This document shows positions 59,430 to 64,000 of a DNA stretch of 64,000 nt, one piece after another. The stretch is taken from positions 55,792,822 through 55,856,821 of the forward strand of contig OY978528.1 in assembly GCA_963854835.1 (NCBI GenBank), given 5' to 3'. A program made the position numbers and the translations under genes. Numbering within the stretch: the first letter of the stretch is position 1; each line of letters begins with the position of its first letter. Below the pieces are notes generated by a model. That model saw only the letters and a list, made by a program, of their open reading frames with translations, had not been told where the DNA came from and ran no database searches. The stretch comes from Megamerina dolium. Taxonomy: Eukaryota; Arthropoda; Insecta; Diptera; Megamerinidae.

Positions 59430-60205
59430 GATTTTAAAATCAATAGGCCCAACGCATTTTTGTCTGTTGATTTTTCGATGCTTTTTTATGGACAAAAACA
59501 CCGTTCAAGCCAAAGTATGGTTTAATAAGTGTTATTCGAGCTCTGCTTTATCGGGGCAAGTGCTATAGAAGTGGTTTGCTGACTTTAAACAAGGACAAGG
59601 ACAGATAATGCGACACAAAAAAGATGGTGGTAGCGGAAACTATAAATAAAGTCCACAAAATCATTTTAACATCGTAAAATGAAATCGAAGTACATACCTG
59701 ACACAGTGGATGATTCTGAGAGCTTTTTGAGGCTTTTCGGGTAAATAGAAAGATATTGTACCCCCACAATACTCCAAAATCAGACATGCAGCCAGCTGAA
59801 TGGGCAGCAGCAGGGGAACTCCGATCATATTTTGGGATGCGCATGGAATTTTGTTCATTGACTACCTTGTAAAAAGCCAGACCATCAGTAACGATTGCTA
59901 CATGACCCAACTGGTGCATTTGAAGACGGAAAAAATGGACCTGTAAGAAGAAAAAAGTGATATTTCAACAACACAATGCATCGTGCTAGAAGTTGTTGGC
60001 TGCCTTGGCCAAATCGCACGTATTTGACAGATTTTGCTTCCAGCAACTTTCACCTGTTCGCTTACCTAAAAAAATGTTTGCCAGAAAGAAATTAGTCTCA
60101 GTTGAGGAGGTGATCCGCTATTTCCTTAGTATCGAAGCATTGGAGGATTGTGTCGTTCTTGTAGGAGACTATGTTGATGAATAAAGTCGAATTTTGCCAA
60201 ACCTT
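59430..60205 (+). pseudogene. mariner transposase relic
   Basis: Degenerate frames: MDKNTVQAKVWFNK near 59488, WFADFKQGQ, a long disrupted region, then FWDAHGILFIDYL near 59830 and an ending LEDCVVLVGDYVDE with a stop at 60184. The catalytic blocks with HQDN and APSD are not intact. No terminal repeats identified; the Helentron-like copy D begins 24 bases after the relic. Confidence 0.6.
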
Positions 60206-60229
60206 TTTATTTTCTTTTTCATCCTTTTT

Positions 60230-61779
60230 ATACCCTGCATAATGCAATATGCATGGTATATTCATTTCGGTCAGATGTTTGTGTCCACTTGAAGGAATCT
60301 CCGGAGATATAGACATAGATATATATTCGTGATCAGCGTCGATTAAATTTTCGATTTAACGATGTCCGTCCGTCCGTCCGTCCGTCCGTCCGTTCGTCCG
60401 TCCGTTCGTCTGTCTGTCACCTGGCTGGTTCGCACGATAACTTGAGTAAATATTGAGCTATTTCGACGAAATTTGGCACAAGTAACCTATGATCCAAGGG
60501 TACGTAGGGGATTGATATTGGGCATGATCGGTCAATAGCCACGCCCACACCAAGCATTCAAAGCGACTAACCTCGGAATTTTCAAAATCTTTAACTTGCT
60601 ATAACTCACATAATATACCACTTGGGACAACAATATTTGGCACATAGAGTTATATTATACTACTATATAATCTCGCCAAAAGTGGGTGAGCCACGCCTAC
60701 CTTCTAGCGTAGCTCCCATACAAAGTGTCTGTACTTCTTTTAAATTGAAACTGCTGTAACTTCTACAATCTTCTGTCTAGAATAACCATAATTGACACTT
60801 AGATTAACATAGCAGTGAGAAATAATATGGTAGAAAATCAGTGTTCCACGCCCACTCCTTTTTTGGTCTGCCATACAAAGTTGCGGAAATTAAAAAAAAT
60901 GATACCGGTTATAACTTGCAAACTATTCAGCGTAGAATAACGAGATTTAAGGTGTGGATTAGTATTGTACAAGCAACTAGGCTCACAGGAAATGGGTGCA
61001 CCACGCCCATTGTTTATCGTAGCCCCCATACAAATTTTAAATTGAAACAGCTGTAACTTCGGCAATCTTCTGTCTAGAATAACCATAATTGACACTTAAA
61101 TTAATATCGTAGTCGGAAATAATCTGGCAGAAAATCAGTGTGCCACGCCCACTCCTTCATGGGTCTCCCATACAAAGTCGAGCCCCTGTTTATCGTAGCC
61201 CCTGTACAAAATGAGGGAAATTCTTTTAAATTGAAATAGCTGTAACTTCTGCATACTTCTGTCTAGAACAATTATAATTAATACTTCAGCTAATATGGTA
61301 GTCGAAAATAATCTGACAAAAAATCAACATGCCACAACCACTTTTTAATGGGGCTTCCATACAAAATTTGGAAAATTAAAAAAAATTTAAACCGCTATAA
61401 CTTACGAACAATTCAGCGTAGGACAACCAAATTTAAGGAGTGGATTGATATTGAAAAATTAATTAGATATACAAGAAAGAAGTAAGCCACGCCCACTTTT
61501 TATATAGCTTCCGTACAAAATCTCGGATTTATCTTAAACATTAAAACACCCATAACTTACTAAATAATACGCCTAGGTCAACCCATTGCAACCTAGGTAG
61601 TTTAGTATTATAGGCAGAAATTATTTCTCAAAAATTGGTGAGGTAGCCTGGTTCTTAATGCAGCTCCTATACAAAGTAGTGGAAGAAAAGGATGGATATA
61701 CGAGCAAACTTTTTATATATACCTCTACATATGCAGGGTATAATTTGGTCGGCCCCAGCCGACTGTAAGGCCATTTTTT
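60230..61779 (+). mobile_element. Helentron-like non-autonomous element, copy D
   Basis: Starts ATACCCTGCATAATGC, has a (CCGT)n block with TTCGT variants at 60363-60416, one 298-bp-type unit and then older diverged half-units (61200-61680). It ends with TATGCAGGGTATAATTTGG, the GTCGGC-CCCA-GCCGAC hairpin and TGTAAGGCCATTTTTT. T-rich flanks, no target duplication. Confidence 0.8.
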
Positions 61780-61950
61780 ACCTATGTGTTATAAAACAAT
61801 GTATGCCATGTTATGGGAGTTACTAATATATGCCCTGATTTTTTATTATTTAAAGCTATTGTATCTTAAAGAGCATAAAAATATTCTATTATATTCCATC
61901 TGTCAAAGTGTACAAAAGTTGATATAAACAATTCTTTTACTACCCGCAAA

Positions 61951-62395
61951 ATGTCTACATATGTGCCAACAAAACAGCATTTGCGAGCATTTCTGTTCTT
62001 CTTTAATAAAAAAAACAGAAAAACAGCTCATAAATTACTCACAGAAGCTTCTCCTGAATATGCTCCAGAGGTTAGAGTATGTTAGAAGTGATTTGGGCTA
62101 TTCAAAAGTGGTAATTTGGACGTGAAAGATAAAGAATGCCCAGGCAGCCAAAAAAGTTTGAAGACGAAGAATTGAAAACATTACTTGATCAAAATTCGTG
62201 TCAAATACAAGAAGAACTTTCGGAATCATTGGAAGTAACACAACAACCCATTTCCAAACGAGACTTTGAGCGGAGATTTTGCATATCAGAAATGCTGCTT
62301 GAACGCCAAAAATCGCTACATCAACTATAGAAAGAGTCTGATTTAATATATTGCAAGGAAATGTTGCCATCAGGAAATATGGTCAATTGATGTTT
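61951..62395 (+). pseudogene. mariner transposase relic, internally deleted
   Basis: Starts MSTYVPTKQHLRAF at 61951, continues through FKSGNLDVKD, then (shifted) QPKKFEDEELKTLLD, EELSESLEVTQQPISKR and CISEMLLERQKS. It jumps straight to the extreme C-terminal end near 62350-62390. The whole catalytic domain is deleted. The N-terminal sequence places it in yet another mariner subfamily. Confidence 0.65.
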
Positions 62396-63506
62396 AGATG
62401 CAAATAAAAGCTCTATTCATTTAATCTTTCAGCTGACATTTACTTGGTTATTTGCCAACTTCTTCAGGGGTATTGTTTTATAGATATATAATCCAAATAA
62501 TAAAAACTTATAAAGAGATGTCATATCACAGCATAAATCGTACATATCTTACATTTGAAAAAACTACAAAAGGTTGTTTATCATAACAAACATAAACACA
62601 TGTATGTTCATAGAAAGGCCAAAAATCCGGCAAAAAGAAATAAACAAAAAACATATGAACTACTTGATGGCAAAGAAATACTCGTATACAAAATGTATAT
62701 TGTTTAGTCTTCTTTGGTATTCATAGCTACTTTTATATTCTCCTGTATTCGTAAGATCTCCAATGTATTGTTTTGTCTTCTTTCTCTGTCTATTATTCTC
62801 ACGTTATCATAATCAACAGAGTGGTTGATATCTTATGGTATGTGCTGTGGGAGCGCCGTAAACATCAATTGACCATATAGTCTTATAGCAACATTTCGTT
62901 GCAATATATTATGTAACAAATAAGTTTGATTGAAATTAGGAAGTCTTTATGTTTTCTATGATTAACCTAATTATTTTATAAAATCTTTTCTTAACTTCAT
63001 ATTTTGTGTTCAATAAATGAGTAAAAAGGTTTTTCTATATTAAAATAATTTTGCGAGTTGCATGATTTTATAAAGAAAGAGGAGAGGTGAATTCATATAA
63101 GATTGTCATCGAAATTGAGCTATTTTAAGTGATATGCGATTCATGCATATATGGATGTAATTTTTAAAACTATATCCATATGTGCATACACGCCTTGCAG
63201 AGATTCTTAAACAACGCAAATGAAAAACAAAGCCAAACAATAAGAAAATCGAAAATAAAGTTTGTTAACGTGTAGTCAAGGGTCATTATGCCACGTGTTA
63301 TGATATTTTTATTCCTACCACACACACATATTCGCTTGTGGGTATTCTCCTTCACATTTTCTCTTATTAAATCATCAGCATTATTCATTATTTTGATTGG
63401 GCTTCAGACTGTTTTATATATATACTAATATTTCTTTTACAAAAACGTACTCATCTGTTTCCGTCACGGCTTTCTATATACCGTTTCTCTTAACCTTAAC
63501 TTCTTA
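62396..63506. other. AT-rich spacer, nothing recognised
   Basis: Non-coding AT-rich DNA; no family recognised. Confidence 0.55.

Positions 63507-64000
<494 letters not shown>

Overview
This is a 64 kb AT-rich piece of an insect nuclear genome, most likely a higher fly. A tephritid fruit fly is my best guess, based on the mix of mariner, jockey and I/Loa-type elements and on the style of the dispersed repeats; that is an inference, not an identification. There is no bacterial-style gene organisation, no rRNA, no free-standing tRNA gene and no CRISPR array. Nearly everything recognisable is a transposable element, mostly broken, set in non-coding DNA that could be intron or intergenic sequence.

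Layout: 0.26-1.78 kb, pogo/Tigger-like DNA transposon with intact inverted ends. 2.5-6.1 kb, two mariner relics. 7.3-13.2 kb, LINE fragments and a diverged Helentron-like copy. 15.8-16.9 kb, a 1.1 kb fold-back element. 18.9-20.2 kb, an inverted-repeat element carrying a LINE tail, then an LTR fragment. 22.2-23.8 kb, a tandem repeat split by a mariner. 25.5-35.9 kb, tRNA-derived SINE copies (some with very long AT tails), mariner relics, a decayed RNase H LINE and a head-to-head repeat. 36.6-43.5 kb, two more LINE fragments and the longest Helentron-like copy. 44.8-51.7 kb, small inverted-repeat elements, another Helentron-like copy and a mariner running into a 200-N gap. 53.0-54.7 kb, a jockey LINE with an open 494-codon reverse transcriptase frame. 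56.4-58.9 kb, the only credible host gene part. 59.1-62.4 kb, a SINE piece, two mariner relics and another Helentron-like copy.

The most interesting locus is the host exon on the minus strand at 57.0-58.9 kb. It has a good splice acceptor and a long low-complexity coding frame. The frame is broken by a 1.3 kb Helentron-like insertion; setting 57287-58585 aside makes the two halves one continuous frame of about 187 codons ending at a stop, followed by candidate poly(A) signals. The inserted family recurs at least five times in the window, plus rearranged pieces. Its anatomy is a terminal motif with an inverted counterpart at the other end, a (CCGT)n block, 298-bp internal units that vary in number, a terminal hairpin, and no visible target duplication. 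That fits the Helentron-associated non-autonomous (DINE-like) class.
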